DNA of 64,000 bases. Origin: Poa pratensis. Its lineage: Eukaryota > Streptophyta > Magnoliopsida > Poales > Poaceae. Below, piece after piece: positions 44,506 to 58,009 of this stretch. The position numbers and the translations under genes were made by a program. The stretch covers positions 25,445,981 through 25,509,980 of the forward strand of contig CAMZMU010000089.1 in assembly GCA_947311845.1 (NCBI GenBank), written 5' to 3'. The notes beneath the pieces were generated by a model. That model had not been told where the DNA came from. It did no database searches and worked only from the letters and a program-made list of their open reading frames with translations. Every line of letters starts with the position of its first letter. The first letter of the stretch is position 1.

Positions 44506-47126
44506 TCAATACGGTGACCCTGCCAGCGGTGGCGTCGCCGTCGTCACGTCCTCGATCACCTTCCTCAGAGCTTCCTTCAGTGATGTCTCATCCACGATGT
44601 AGCCAGCCTCCTGCAGCAAACATTTGAATGGTATAAGCTTCACGAGCAAGTACTCTGACCGGGGCGCTTTTCAGACATGCCAGGAACTTCTACTCCAACG
44701 TTGTACTTGTCGTTGGCAGTTTAAAAAAGAACATCAAGAAGTTAGGGCAGATATATGTAACAGATGATTGTGCAAGTGTATGAGACCTGTCAAACAGATG
44801 GTTGTCTTAGTCACCTTAAGCTTGAAACGTGTGTAATTCAAGTGTTTAACTATAAAGATCAGGGCTTAATTGGTCAAATTAATCATGTCTGCCGAAACCA
44901 ATTCAAACAACATAATACTAATTTGACGACGTAAAGAAAATTTTGACTTTCAGTTTTGATCTGGGCAATCACTGACTCGCTAGATTCTCTCAGATCTCTT
45001 GTGTTCTTTTTGTGAATACATTTCAGAGATTCGGTAAGGATGGTCTTGTCTAGGTCAAGCAAACCAACTTTCCCCTCTGGTTCCTTTGAAGTTCAGTGGT
45101 AGAATTCATCGAAGCCAGTCTACCTCCAATTGAATAGAATATGGTGTTATTCTGACCGCACTATTGTAGGCATGTGCTCTGTATAGATTGACAACGTTGT
45201 CCCGTGGTTGTATCCACACGATCCTTACTGAGTTTCGTGCAGCTACTAGTTTTTACCATAGCCGGTAAAAAAAAGAAAGGTGCACACTACCAGGTTGACC
45301 ACTTACCGTGACTTGCAATGTGAGGCTGGCCCGTGCAAGTGCAGCGCTATCTTGTCTCGCCTCCACGGACACCACGGTGAAGCTCCCCGTCTCCTTCAGC
45401 CGTGCCAGCAGCGAGATCAGCACCTCCGAAATGTCGCATCCCACCCGCACCGTCACCCTCACGCTCACCTCATCTCGGGATGCCAACGTCGTCGATGCCC
45501 CGGCGGTCACCACGTCCACCTCTATCTTCTCCGACGAGCCGCCGTCGTCACCCGCGGCGGTTCGGTTAAGGCCGATCAGCTGCGCTTCCAGCTCCCGGTT
45601 CTGGTCTTGGAGATGGGACACCTGGGATAGCAGCTTGGCCATGTACTCCGTTGTGCTGGCGAGAACGTTGGCCTTGTCTTTCTACAGAACCAACGATCAC
45701 AATGTTGAGACGCTGTGAATCTATCTTGGATTGATAGTTTGATACACGATCGGTGGTGGTGGATGGTTTGATTTGGAGTCGTACCTTGGAACCGGGAGGG
45801 AGCAGCGCCCTGAGGCTCTGGAAGCTGTCGTTGAGCCGCTCGCGCCGGCGCCGCTCCGAGATCACGTGGTGCAGCTGGCTGCTGGTGGACGCCGGCGGTG
45901 GCTGCGCGCTGCCGTCTTGAGCATGCGCGGCCGAGAGTTCCCGGCTGCGCATTGCCGTGTGCACGCTCGCCAGGAGTGAGATGCACTTCTTGACCATCCT
46001 CTGCCCCGGCGCGCCTGGCGGCGGCCGCGCCTTCGGCGCTCTCGCCGCGCTGTACGCCTTGAACGCCGTCGTTCTCCGTGGTGACGAGCGTTGGCGCGCC
46101 AGCCACGAGGGCGCCGAGTGACTCGGCGGGGGAGTGGAGGTGGTCGACGCGTCGGAGGAGGAGATGAGCGCGAGCTTTGCTTGCGCCACTGTCGCGTCGT
46201 AGACAGGCGCCATTGCGCGGATGAGAGAAGAGTACTCCGGGCTCCCGACCGAGAGTGAGGGAATGGAGGAGGACGAGGACGACGGTCGTGCCGGCGGCAG
46301 CTGCAGGAGCTCCTCCAGGAGCGACTGCTGCACGTGGTCTGCCACGGCGGCCGCTGCCACGGATGTAGTCGATAGCCCGACCTCGATCTCCCCGCTCTCG
46401 CATCCAATGAACACTGCCATCTGCACGATCATCAACTCTCTCATGATCCTAACCACGCTCTATTGACTGGTGCAAGCGCAATGAAGTTGCTTTGTTCAAG
46501 AATCAACTATCAAGAAACCTAGGTACCTTCGTGCCGGCTTCCTGCAGGGGCAAACAAGATCAAAGTCGTCAAAAGCTCAGTGATCAGCAACAATAAGCAA
46601 TCGTTATCGTGTGCACGATGAAGAGAAGTGTTTGTGTTCACCGACATGATAGAACTGCTGCTGCACCTGCAGGGACGCCGACGCCGCCAGGTCCGGCTCC
46701 GGCAGCTCCATGTACGCGCGGCCCTCCTTGTACACCCAACCCGGCACATAGCTGCGTACTCAACCACACCGTCAGAATCCAGCTAAGGAACCCGATCGAC
46801 TACTGAACTGAAATCCCAATGCTTAATTACCCGCTCACGACGGCGCAGAGCGCTCCTCGGTATGCCTCGAACACCGCCGGCGCGCGACCACCGCCGCCGA
46901 TCCACGCGTCCAAGCAGAACAGATGGCTGCCGATCAAAGACAATGCGCTGCTCGGTAAAGGAAACCGAACGATCGCGCAGGGAATTAACGTACGTACGAA
47001 CCTGGATGAGGGCTGGCCGGTCACCGGTGCCCAGAGGCAGAGGTAGAGGCAGCCGGGGACGCGCGCCGCCGCGCGCTCAAGGACACGCGTCCGGAGCACC
47101 GCCGCGAGCGAGAATATGGCGTCCAT
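44506..47126 (-). CDS. bHLH transcription factor (bHLH041-like)
   Basis: Seven minus-strand exons: 47002-47126, 46831-46926, 46646-46751, 46527-46541, 45785-46420, 45307-45681, 44506-44610. All phases agree and the product is 485 residues. Exon 4 is a 15-bp microexon (EAGTK). Residues 1-125 form an N-terminal region of the kind seen in the bHLH041 group (CLDAWIGG, WVYKEGRAYMELPEPDLAAS, MAVFIGCESGEIEVGLS). The basic region HHVISERRRRERLNDSFQSL starts at about 298, with the H-E-R contacts for E-box binding. The second helix and a leucine-rich coiled coil run to about 361, and an ACT-like region follows (VSVRVTVRVGCDISEVLISL). It should act in the nucleus as a dimer. The exon 3 donor GTCGGT is less typical. 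It was chosen because it alone keeps FYH-EAGTK in frame. Confidence 0.9.
46527..46541 (-). other. 15-bp microexon of the bHLH gene
   Basis: Encodes EAGTK between a CCCTGCAG acceptor and a GTACCT donor. Without it the junction of exons 3 and 5 would still be in frame but would lack the five residues that are typical in this bHLH group. Confidence 0.7.
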
Positions 47127-49270
47127 AGATTAGAATAAACGCCGGCCCGTGCGAGCGTGCCTCTCATCTTAAGAGGAGTCCACCGGCTCCATGGTCCGCG
47201 GCCGTGTCCATGGCCGTTAAACTGTGCCCCTGCTTGCTTGCTGGCTCGCGCGCGTATGTATGTGTATACGTGTATGTATGGTTGTGGTGAGGGAGAACTG
47301 GGGAGTTGGTGACAGAGATCCTTCGAATGAAAAGTACAAAAGGAGACGCTGAACTGGAACTGCTCAAACTTCAGAGGCGCGTGGACGGAATGGTTTGTCC
47401 GGTTTGGACTCCTCCAAATATATCAGTGAAAATCAGGTTAAAACACATTTCAAGATCTTTTTTATCTGCATTTCAAGATCTTTTAATGAAAAATGGAAAC
47501 TTCCTTACACCGGCCTCTACACCAACTAAGAATACATGCACTTATTCCACAGTCGATAAAATTTAATAAAAGAAAAGGAGTGACAATTTTAAATCAACTG
47601 AACATTAACTTAATTCTCAGTTAGGCGATGTCATCGAATTTTGTAATTCATAACTAGCACGAATCTTAAATCAATCTAACAGTTCAGGATATTCTTATAA
47701 GTTGCAACTCATGAATAACACGAATCATGAAGCAATCTAAACAGTCTAACCGCATGTGCAAGTAAACAAAACTCCAACATTTTACAAATTGATGCATTCT
47801 AGCGGTCCTAGAGTTGACTGAGAATTAAACTAATTCTTATTTGATAGAGAACTAGCAAAACGGAAAGAAAAAACCAGTCACATGACAGTTTACCGAACAA
47901 AAATACAAGCCAAAAGGAGTCCACATAAATCCTACATATGTAAGATATCATACCAAAGAGAGGTCGTCCACACAACCACAACGATGACGAGAACAACATT
48001 GTGGTGTCAGTAGGAGGCGTTGGGGACCCTGGAAGTCTGGAACTACATTGTGGTGCTAAAGTTAGGGCTATTAGGGTTAGGTTTTATGTTCCCGATCGAC
48101 AATGCTATGGTGGTGATGAGAGTGTCAGAATAAGAACAACGATAAGTTTGCCAACACGATAGAATCCAAATAGGAGTTCATATCACCCTACATCAGAGGG
48201 TAGTAACCAATCGTCCATCCAACGACAAGTGCCACAATCCGAGTAATACGACTCATATTGATTTTTTTGGGAAAGGGGAGCGAAACTCCGGACTCTTCAT
48301 CGAAACGATTCACACAACCTTTTTATTGCATACTTAAGAAAGATACGAAGTCCGATGTCATAAGCCGTGACAGTAACTCCATCAGGTTACCACCAACCCT
48401 ATGTCAAAAGACAAAAATAAAGAGAATATACAGAACTTTTAGTCAAACGTCTTGGTCCATTGGCTCTTTCTCCGAACGACGTGGTTCGTTCACCTCCGGC
48501 TTCAAAAATAGAGAAAACTAGAAAATGAAACTAAACTTGGGCGTCACGATCATGGGAAGTTGAGGAAATCAGAAATCTAGTCCTCTTTACACTAGCCTGT
48601 TTCTCGGCCAACATGTCGCTTGTGAACCAGGTAGGAATGTTCGATGTCTGATTGTTTTAAAGCAGGGATGAGAGTAGAAATACATTGATCAAAACCTCCT
48701 TTTACTTTGCTCTAGTCTTGCCTACAATAATCAGCATCTCACCCGTCTGGACGTGGATTATTCGCAACAAAACTAGTACTAGAATAATTTAATAGGAAAA
48801 CTTTTACGCATACTAATCGTTAGTGACTGAGATGAAGCAGCAGAAACAGTGACGCCACGTTGACCTATGTACCAGAAAACTAAGAAAAGGAAAAATCGGA
48901 CCATTCGTGCCATTCTGGGTCGAGTGCTGCTTCAGGGTTTCGTAGGATAGAAAAAGTGTAGAAATAGAAATAACATAGGATTGCAATGTTATGCACACTC
49001 CAATCCTATAGGATTTGGTATGCACAAAAGTTTGTTTGATTCCATCAATTGAATTGTAAAAAGAGGTTGGAGTGAATACTAGATTTCCTATGGGAAGTAG
49101 TACAAATGATTCCTTAGGAAAAAGTCATATATGATCCAATCCTACAAATCAAACAACCAAGATATGATCTTTTTTTGTTTCTGATATGCAGATATTCGTA
49201 TATACTTGCTGATAGAGTGATAGTGCAAGGAAATCATGGTCTAGGATTTACAGGATATGAATCTTTGTAT
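47127..49270. other. Intergenic sequence upstream of the bHLH gene
   Basis: The first 200 bp should hold the bHLH promoter and leader; it includes alternating TATGTGTATACG-type sequence near 47260. From about 48260 a T-rich start leads into GGGAGCGAAACTCCGG, which resembles antisense ends of Triticeae transposons. About 48940-49165 has ends related to AATCCTATAGGATTGG, a MITE-like pattern. I could not define element borders here. Confidence 0.35.
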
Positions 49271-50969
49271 GATTGGGTCCTAGATTAAGAGATACATACA
49301 GGGAGAGGGTACCCTGTGGAAGAAAGTAGTTGATGCTAAGTATAACACTAGGAGTCCTAATGTACTTTGCTGTCATGATACTCACCCATCTACTTTTTGG
49401 AAAGGGGTACCCTGTGGGCAACAAAAGCAGTTAAGATAGGATATAGATGGAAAGTAGGGAATGGGAAAATGGTCAAGTTTTGGGAAGACATATGGTTTGG
49501 AAATTCACCTTTGTCTTCTCAATGCTGGGACATTTACATTGTCTCAAACCAGCAAACGAAAACAGTAGCTGAGCTTTAGGATGGAACTCAGCTAAGATGT
49601 AATTTTAGAAGAACTTTCACTGATGAAATGATGGTTCAGTGGATGGAGATTGTTGATACGTCCATTTTGCATCACTATTTTATATCATAATTTACTGCTA
49701 TTCATCGATATAATTCATATTTAGAGATGATACTTATGTTATTTTACCTATTTTGCATGTTTCATGATTATTGAAGAATAAATCACCGGAGTCAGGATTC
49801 TGCTGGAAAAAGCACCATCAAGACACCATATTTCTGAAGATCAACAATTGACGGAAAATATCCAGAAGCCCCTATTTTCACAGATGCCGGAGGCAGCCAA
49901 AAGGGGGGGCCAAGGTGGGCCACCATGGGCTCTCACCATGTGGTGGCGCGGCCCCCTTGGCTGGCGCGCCGCCATGTGGTGAGGAGGCCCTAGCCCACCT
50001 CTGCCGGTGCCCCTTCGCGTACTTCATCCCCTGGAAACCCTAAGCTCCGGGGGATCATCGAGAAAATATTCCGCCGCCTCCACGAGGCGGAAAACACCAG
50101 AGAGAGAAAAGCTCTCTGGCAGGGAGAAATCTGCTGGGGAAATTCCTTCCCGGAGGGGGGAAATCATCGCCATCGTCACCGTCATCGAGCTGGACTTCAT
50201 TGGGATCGTCATCATCATCATCTCCACCGCCGACACCATCATCTCCACCGCTCCACCCCATTCCGCTGTAACATCTAGGGTTGAATCTTGTCTAGTTCAT
50301 AGGGGAAACTTTCCCGGTGTTGATTACTCCTTGTGGTTGATGCTATTAAGTGAAACCGTTGAATTAAGGGTTATGTCCAGATTGTTATTCATCATTATAT
50401 CACCTCTGATTATGATCTATATGATGTCTTGTGAGTAGTTCGTTTAGTTCTTGAGGACATGGGAGAAGTCTAGATGTTAGTAGTGAACTATGTTGAGTAA
50501 TATTTAATTGTTTGATATTTAAGTTGTGGTGTTATTCTTCTAGTGGTGTCATGTGAACATCGACTACATGATACTTCACCTTTATGGGCCTAGGGGAATG
50601 CATTGTGTATTCGTTTGCCAATTGTGGGGTTGCCGGAGTGACAGCAACCTGAACCCCCGTTGGTATATCGATGCATGAGGGATGGCAGGATTTCAGAGTT
50701 TAAGGCTGTGGTTAGATTTATCTTAATTACTCTCTTATATTTGCGGATGCTTATGAGGGTATAATCACAAGTATGTATTAGTCCTAGGAAGGGCGGTGCA
50801 TTAGCAAAGGTTCACCCACACAACACTTATCAAAACAATGAAGATTAATCAGCTATATGAAGCGAAAGCACTTGACTAAATTCCCGTGTGTCCTCAAGAA
50901 CGTTTGGTCGTCATAAGTAAACCTACCGGCTTGTCCTTTGCTGTAGAAAGGATTGGGCCACTCGCTGCA

Positions 50970-53900
50970 TGTAACGGACCGATTTTTGGAGTTTTCAAAA
51001 AAACTTTTTCTCTGAAAATGAGGACTAGAAAATTTCGTTTAATTAATTAAAACTTAACTCGACATTTCATAAACATGAAGGTTTAAAATGAATTTAGCAT
51101 CAACTCGAATAAATCTTTTATTTTAATTTTCCTTCAAGTTGGATCGTATTTGTTCTTGGTTTCAGCATATTAAAATATTCTCCTATGAATTTGATTTCGT
51201 TTTCATGAATTCATTTTCTATTTTTGGGAGCTTTATATCCAAAATCATGTTTTCTAGATATACTTACCTATTTTATTCCTATCCAAAATCCTATCCATGT
51301 ACATGCACGTGCAAGCAATGCTTTTGCCTACCTTGTGTACATAAATACTTACACAGCATGCACCGATCGTTCCTTTCCTGGTGTCTTTCTTCTGTTTCTT
51401 TTTCCTACGATGCTTGGTACACTAGCAAGTCGCTAGCTAGTTTCTCTCCCTCGTTCTTTTCCGTCCTCATGTACAATCGATGCATCATCGATCCGTTGCC
51501 TTGTTTCTTTTCTTTCCTTGTCCAGCAATGTGCCGCCCAGTCTCTACACGATTCGTACATTGCCCCAGTCGCACCAGCCACAAGGCCAACTGAACCAGCA
51601 GACACAGCCGAGCCAACCAAGCTAGCGAGCACTGCTCCTCCGTCTTCTTCCTCTTCCGTTACTCCCAGCACAGGACACCCAGCGTCTCGCTGCTTCGTGT
51701 TCCTCCACGGACGCGCACACAGCAAACACAAACGGTAGCTCTCATCTGAAAACTGCCGTCATTAACGCATCAAATCCCCTTTACTCCGGCAATCAATTTT
51801 CAAGCCGTTTGCGTCACAGGAGACGCCTTAACCTTCTCTAGGAATTTCCAGGTCGCCCCCTTTCATCTCCTTTCCATCTCTCGTCCCCAGCACAAGTCCC
51901 TGCTCGCCCACAATCCACACGAGTCAATCAGCTGGTGGAGCACCATCCAGACCACCCTTGAACGCCGTCCGTGCTTGCAGCGACTCCGGCCACGCCATGA
52001 TGAACTATCACGCCAGAACGACTACGAGGAGCAGAAGGACCGATTCAGGCAATCTGAAGCTGGATTGGTTGATTGCAGCAGATGAATTTCGCGACCACAT
52101 ATGCTCTGTTTACCAACTTTTCCGGATGAATTCGTCGCGTATGGTGAGAATCATATCAACTCCTTTTCATCATAGTTTCACATAATGTAGTCCTACTTCC
52201 TAGACAAGATTTTACAGCCCATATGTTCCATTGTCCACGCCGACTCTTGACCCTGCCATCCAATGTCGACATGGTTATGCCATCCCCAATTTCCAGCACA
52301 ATTCCCTGATATCTTTCCATGTCACGTTGTGCAAATCATATCAAGAACTCCATAGAAGAAGACAGAGCTCCAATCCGATCATCATAGGAAAAACGCCATT
52401 GATGTCAATTCGTCAAAGACCGACATCATCTCGTCATTTCATAATCTGTTAATCAACTACAGCCACAAGTATCTAGTTTACTTTAGAAACCATCTGGTAG
52501 TGTTGGATTTTATATCCACTGGGGTAGAAATTAAGCTAGGCTTCAATATTTTGTATGTAAATTATATGCTTAATTTTGCTACATGATTTATTCTCCATAG
52601 TTAAATCGCATGTATAGGAGTTCTCTGTAGTTTCATTCCTGATATTTGTATATGCCCAGTGTACTATTTGCATGTATGCTAATATGTAGGATTGTCTAGT
52701 TTAGTAGTAGCATGTTTATTTGTTTACGGGTGCATGTTCAGCTATAGAGTTATTTGGTTGAATTAAATAATGTTGCCACTGTCCTCTGTATAGTGTTGCT
52801 ACTCTTTAATCGGTACTGTAACATTATGTAACTATTTTTTTGGATCAGCTGGTTTAGTTATTTAGTAGATTGACCTCTTGTCGTTAAGGTACTTTTATTT
52901 GTGTCTTTCCTGCTAGGTATAATTGTTGTTAGCTATGCATGTTTAGCCTACAGTAGCATTTCCATGTTTTAATCCATGCGCAGTACTGTTACGTGGTGAC
53001 CATGCTCTTTTCTTGTTGGTCATTTATATTTAAATAGTAGCTTGTGGTTTATTATTATAAATAGAATTGCATGTGTTACTTTCTAAATATCATTAGCATG
53101 ATTACGATGATGTCTTTTCAGTAATGTATCCTTGTGTGTTGATCCATGTTGTACTATTAGTTTGTCATCTTAATTTATGTTTAGATATGAGTTTGCTTAG
53201 CACTCTATTATTTGTTCAGTACTGTTGTGTGATAAGTTAATTAGTATATTATAAGTAGATGGCATTCATGATTCATATTATTTGCTTATTTGTTATGCAT
53301 AGACTTGGTTGCTACATTCATGCTCTAGGCGCCTTATCTTGGTATTGCAAGTGCGTGCGTTGTTTGAATAGTTTATTATCCATGCTTAATATACATCATT
53401 CATTGATATCTTGTGTACCATGTGTTCCATACAATGTTTAATTCTATCAATTCTAGTAACATATCTTTGTGCTAGCATTGGTGTTAATGTCTTGTATGTG
53501 TGTTGAATTATCTACAATCACATTTCACATGTCCCATTGGTTGCTCATGTGTGTTATCTACATAGATGTTTGACTTATTATTATCTTTGTATTCCATGTT
53601 ATATAACATGCTCTGTATGTGTGTATGATAGCATAGATTTACGCATTGACTAGATAATATTGTGCTTTTAGTGGTTGTTTAGTTCTAGATGTACATATTG
53701 TCTCATACACGTATGTTATCTTAATTCTTTGTTACTTGTTGTAGTAGATCATCACATGCTTATGATAGTTTGTATTTCGTGGTAATAGCACATGATAATA
53801 TCATATCTTAGTATAAGCTTGCGAGTCCACGTTTTCTCGTAACTAGATAGTAGAATGGCATGAGTGTGATCTTGTAGTTTATACGTTTATGCCTTTTCAT

Positions 53901-56420
53901 CTCATACTAGTAATGTTACGCTTGACCTTTTATTTGGTGCCATGCTATATTATCTATAAAATGTATCGTCTTGTATATCCTTCATGATTAGTCATATTGT
54001 GTTATGTTATAACCTTGCTTAGTATATACTATATATGCTTTGTTACTATAAGTTTGTAATGATATTTCTTGTTGTTAAATGTATCTATATATATGTTTAT
54101 TATTGATAGCATATCTTAGTTCGATATCTTGCTATGACATGATCCTTATTTATTAGATATTCTTAAATCATGTTTAGCTGTGGGATTACGATTGCTGAAG
54201 TATAGCTATGGTAGTATTTATTTATTGTTTATGTTACTTATGTGTTGTGGTAGATAGCTACGTCGTTCATTCTTGTTGAGTATGTTTTTTTTGTATTGTC
54301 AACGGTAGCTTGCAATTGTTGTTGTTGTTTATGATGAGGATGTTTAGCTTAGCTTTTGTATTGCTTATATGCTTATATATGTTAGCTTGCTAGATAATCC
54401 TAGTTACTGTTTATATCACTAGTATGATAGGTTTTGTTTGATGATTGCAAACTAGTTTGATATAGTTCGTTGCTATGTATTCTTTACATGTTTGCTATTA
54501 TCTAGTTATGCTACTTTATGTTAATTGGGTTTATTGTGTTACACGGGTATGACCAACTATGTTATAATCCTATTGTCGGGTTTGAAGTAAGTTAGATGTA
54601 GTAAGATCAGTCCATATTTCTTATGACGACATTCTATTACGATAATCTATCCACACATCTAATTCTACCTCTTTATCTTGATAATCTATTCTAGCATCCT
54701 ATTCATTCCATTTGATTCATATCTGAGTTGTCACAACTCACTTTCACAATTCTATCAAGTTGTTCTACCCTATTCTTCAACTACTACTCCCTTCATTCTC
54801 ATTTGTATTTCATTTGAATTTGGTAATTGTCACTTTGGTATTTATTTGGTTGCCATTTGCTATCGTTACGACGAGTAGGGAGTGACGTGGATATGATCAG
54901 CTTATTGAAGAACGTCGATATAATCATCTTACTGAAGAACGTGGATATAATCAGCTTACTGAAGAAGATGATTCATCAACGAAGGCATGCCCCCCCTCTC
55001 ATGTTTTTATCCTATGTTTTTAAAAAGGGCATTATTTATTGTTTTAAAATTATGCATGCTATTTTCAATTTACTGGCGGGTCGATTGACACACCAGCCTG
55101 ATCCGCTTGTCGCCTTATATACTTGATACCCTGAGTAGAAATTATATAGTAATCCTGTAGAGTAGAAATGCTTAGCCATGCTTAATATCCAGTAGGATAT
55201 CTTTATCTTGCCTCTTTGGAGGAATTGGTTGACCCTTGGGTCACAAACATCTTTCTGAACTTGATGAGCTCGTTGAGCTTGGCTGGTAAGCCGTTGTTGC
55301 TTCCTCTACTCTACCTTCTACTCTGGGTGAAACTTACCATCTAAACATTGGCGCGGGCGACTGCTGGATCAACTGATGAAGGAGCGATTGGCTGCCCTTC
55401 ACAAGCTGAAGGGGGCAATCCGTCGTCCGTGCCGCATAAGGGCCTAATAAGTCTCGGATTTGAAGATTGTGACCACCGTACAACCACATGCTAATGGGCT
55501 CTGGCTGGGTCAAGTAAGTTAGTCAGCCTTTGGTGTCGATGTTGCCGTACCGCAGATGGGGTGTCTGCCTACGGGAGAACCTTCGGCACAGATGGGGGGA
55601 CCGGTTTGGGGACGTACTCTCAGTTCCGGCGCCATACCCGGTGGGCATGTCACATCTTTGGGGGATCTAGCTAAAAGACCTTGTCACGAATTCTCTGTTG
55701 CTATGCTAGCGACGGCTGGTTGCAATTAGCCGAGTTTGTGACGTGTGGTGAAAGTGTACCACCTCTGCAGAGTGTAAAACTATTCGAATAGCCGTGTCCA
55801 CGGTCATGGACGACACATGAATCTTTCTTGACATACAGAAACCCTGTTTTGCTACTTCCCTCTACCCCTATTCTGAAATTCTATGGAGAACGTGAGGTGT
55901 CGAGGACACTCACAATGATGAGAAACATTACACTGAATACAAAACCTGTTTTCATCTAAAATCGTTTTTATCAAAACTACTACATATGGTATTGCAAACA
56001 AAATTAGCTTTTATGCAAAAGAACCATATAGCCTTTCTTTGAAGCCACATGTAGCTATTATAGGTTTTGCATGAGGGGGCACGCTGAGTACATTATTATG
56101 TACTCATCGCATTGCTTTTGTGATTATTCAGATCACTACGAAGAAGAAGAAGACTACGACTACTACGACGATGCTTAAGAGTGAGGCCTCGTGGACTACA
56201 TCGACTGCCTGTGGCTAGATGGAGTCACTTCGCATTTGTATTTCCGCTGAGCTTTCTGATTGTAACAAATGTCACAAGACATTTCGCTATTGCTATTCAA
56301 ACTATGTAACTGTACTTTTTGTACGTTCTGCAATGGTATCATTTCGCTGTGTTGTCAACATTGATCTTGGGATTGACATGATTACACAGGAGGTCTGGAA
56401 GTGTAATTCCGGTCCTCACA
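50970..56420 (+). repeat. 5' LTR of the LARD
   Basis: Starts TGTAACGGACCG and ends GGTCCTCACA. A TATA-like stretch (TACATAAATACTTACAC, about 51347) suggests a short U3 and a very long R-U5. The 199-codon frame at 51139 overlaps this putative promoter and is not supported as a gene. From about 52500 to 54800 it is T-rich with repeated CATG/TAGT words. Near the 3' end, HYEEEEDYDYYDDA is followed by a stop. Confidence 0.9.
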
Positions 56421-58009
56421 GAAGTGGTATCAGAGCCGACGTCGACCTAGTCACGTGGCCTTAGAAGAAATGGAAAGCCTTAGGAACTATTTGAAAATAA
56501 AATAAATACTACTTTTATAAATTCTTGTAGTCTCCTTCTTGACTATTGTTTTTCCTTGACTTATCTTATTCAACATCATTTTAATGCTTCTTTCCCAACA
56601 ACTTTGTTAGTCTACAATTCCTGACCAAAATCCTGTTATGGAAGAACGGAGTTAGTTCCAATAAAAGAGAAGTCATCTGAAGAACTCAAAGAGTCAAGAA
56701 GCGTCGACCGCACTCTACATTCTTAAATGTCGAAGATCGGGACCAAGACTTGTTGTGACCAAACAACCTATAGGATAAGATTGGAAAGTCCCTGATAGGT
56801 ATATAGTTTATATCGTTTAGACTTAATTTTTTTTTGCTTGAGCAATGTCTGCATATTTTTGCCTTTGGCACCTTTTTATGTGCAGTCATGCTAAAACCCT
56901 ATGTAATTTCGAATAAACTAATTTTTACTCTCGTGTTTAAAAAGCCATTTGGTTATTCTCGTGTTTTATTCTTGGATACCTCTCCAAGCTAGGTTCTTTG
57001 ACCCGTCTTATTCTTTTTCCTCTTACCTATGAGCCCTTAGAATCAAAACAAATAGTGAATGTTGATGACACCGATTACCATGAAGCTCTCAAGACCCACA
57101 CGATGAAGGGAAAAGAATGTGTGCGATCTGCATAGGAGACTTTTTCCACCATTCATAATAATCAACAAGGAAGAGGTGTGCACGTGAACTGTGAGGTGGA
57201 ATCCTACACACTACCTGAGGAGATCCAAGTCATAAACAAGAGCAACAAAACTCGCTGGCACAAGAGTTAGTCGTACGTTCAAGCAGTAACTTCATTCACC
57301 GACAACTGAGACACACGAAGACTTCATGATGTAAGTTCTAGCAAACGAAGCCCAACAGAAAAGAAGCGACGCCTTCAAATTGAAGAGTAGACTTGTTTGA
57401 GTGATGGTGAAGAGGAGCATAACGAATATTTGCCTCAACACGTGGAAGAAAACAAGACCGAACAAGGCGCCTTGTCACACAACCTCAGCAATTCTAAATC
57501 AGAATTATAAATGGCTATTTGCATTGCTACAAGAAATTTTATGCTACTCCTATGGTGAAGAAGGATAGTTTGCCAATAGCTATCCAAGAAAGAACGCAAT
57601 ACCAATCTCGATTGGGGTTAAACTTTGAATATACATCAAAGATCTCAAGACCCAAAAGGGGACAGACATGGTGCCACGATTGAAGATAAGCATTGTTTCG
57701 GTTGTGACATCCTATGACAAATTGCGACTAATGACCCATAGAGAAAAGACCTCAACGACACCGAAGAAAGTTAACACTGGGAATCATACATCACTTAAGG
57801 ATTATCTGAAGTATCATGCGGTTGTATGAACAAAAACCAACGAGAGTTCCTTTAAGGGGGGTAGCGGCCAATATCCAAAGCAACAGAAGATAAACTTTTG
57901 AAAAGACTCAACTGAGCAACCCAACAAGGGTAAGCCCAAGACCCATCAAAAACCCATTCTGTAGTGAGCCCGAATCTCGGGGACGAGATTCTGTTAAGGG
58001 GGGTAGATT
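56421..58009 (+). other. Non-coding interior of the LARD
   Basis: It begins with the tRNA-Met primer site and ends with the hairpin GAATCTCG-GGGA-CGAGATTC and the polypurine tract. Only short frames are present, and no zinc knuckle, protease, RT or integrase motif. A second purine tract, TTAAGGGGGGGTAGCGG, lies at 57852-57868. Confidence 0.85.
57972..57991 (+). promoter_or_regulatory. Perfect 8-bp hairpin just before the polypurine tract
   Basis: Stem GAATCTCG/CGAGATTC with a GGGA loop, immediately upstream of the purine tract that primes plus-strand DNA. Its role is not known to me. It could be a structural RNA signal for packaging or priming. Confidence 0.6.

Noticed and set aside
45566..46456. 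Alternative long frames over the bHLH gene
   Set aside because: The 296-codon frame reads through an intron at 45785-45682, and the 275- and 181-codon frames are out of frame with the bHLH motif.
51139..51738. 199-codon frame inside each LARD LTR (also at 58179-58778)
   Set aside because: It spans the putative TATA region and is Phe/Ser-rich from T/C-rich DNA. Its second half is a Ser/Thr/Pro stretch without a domain. Identity between the copies only reflects LTR identity.
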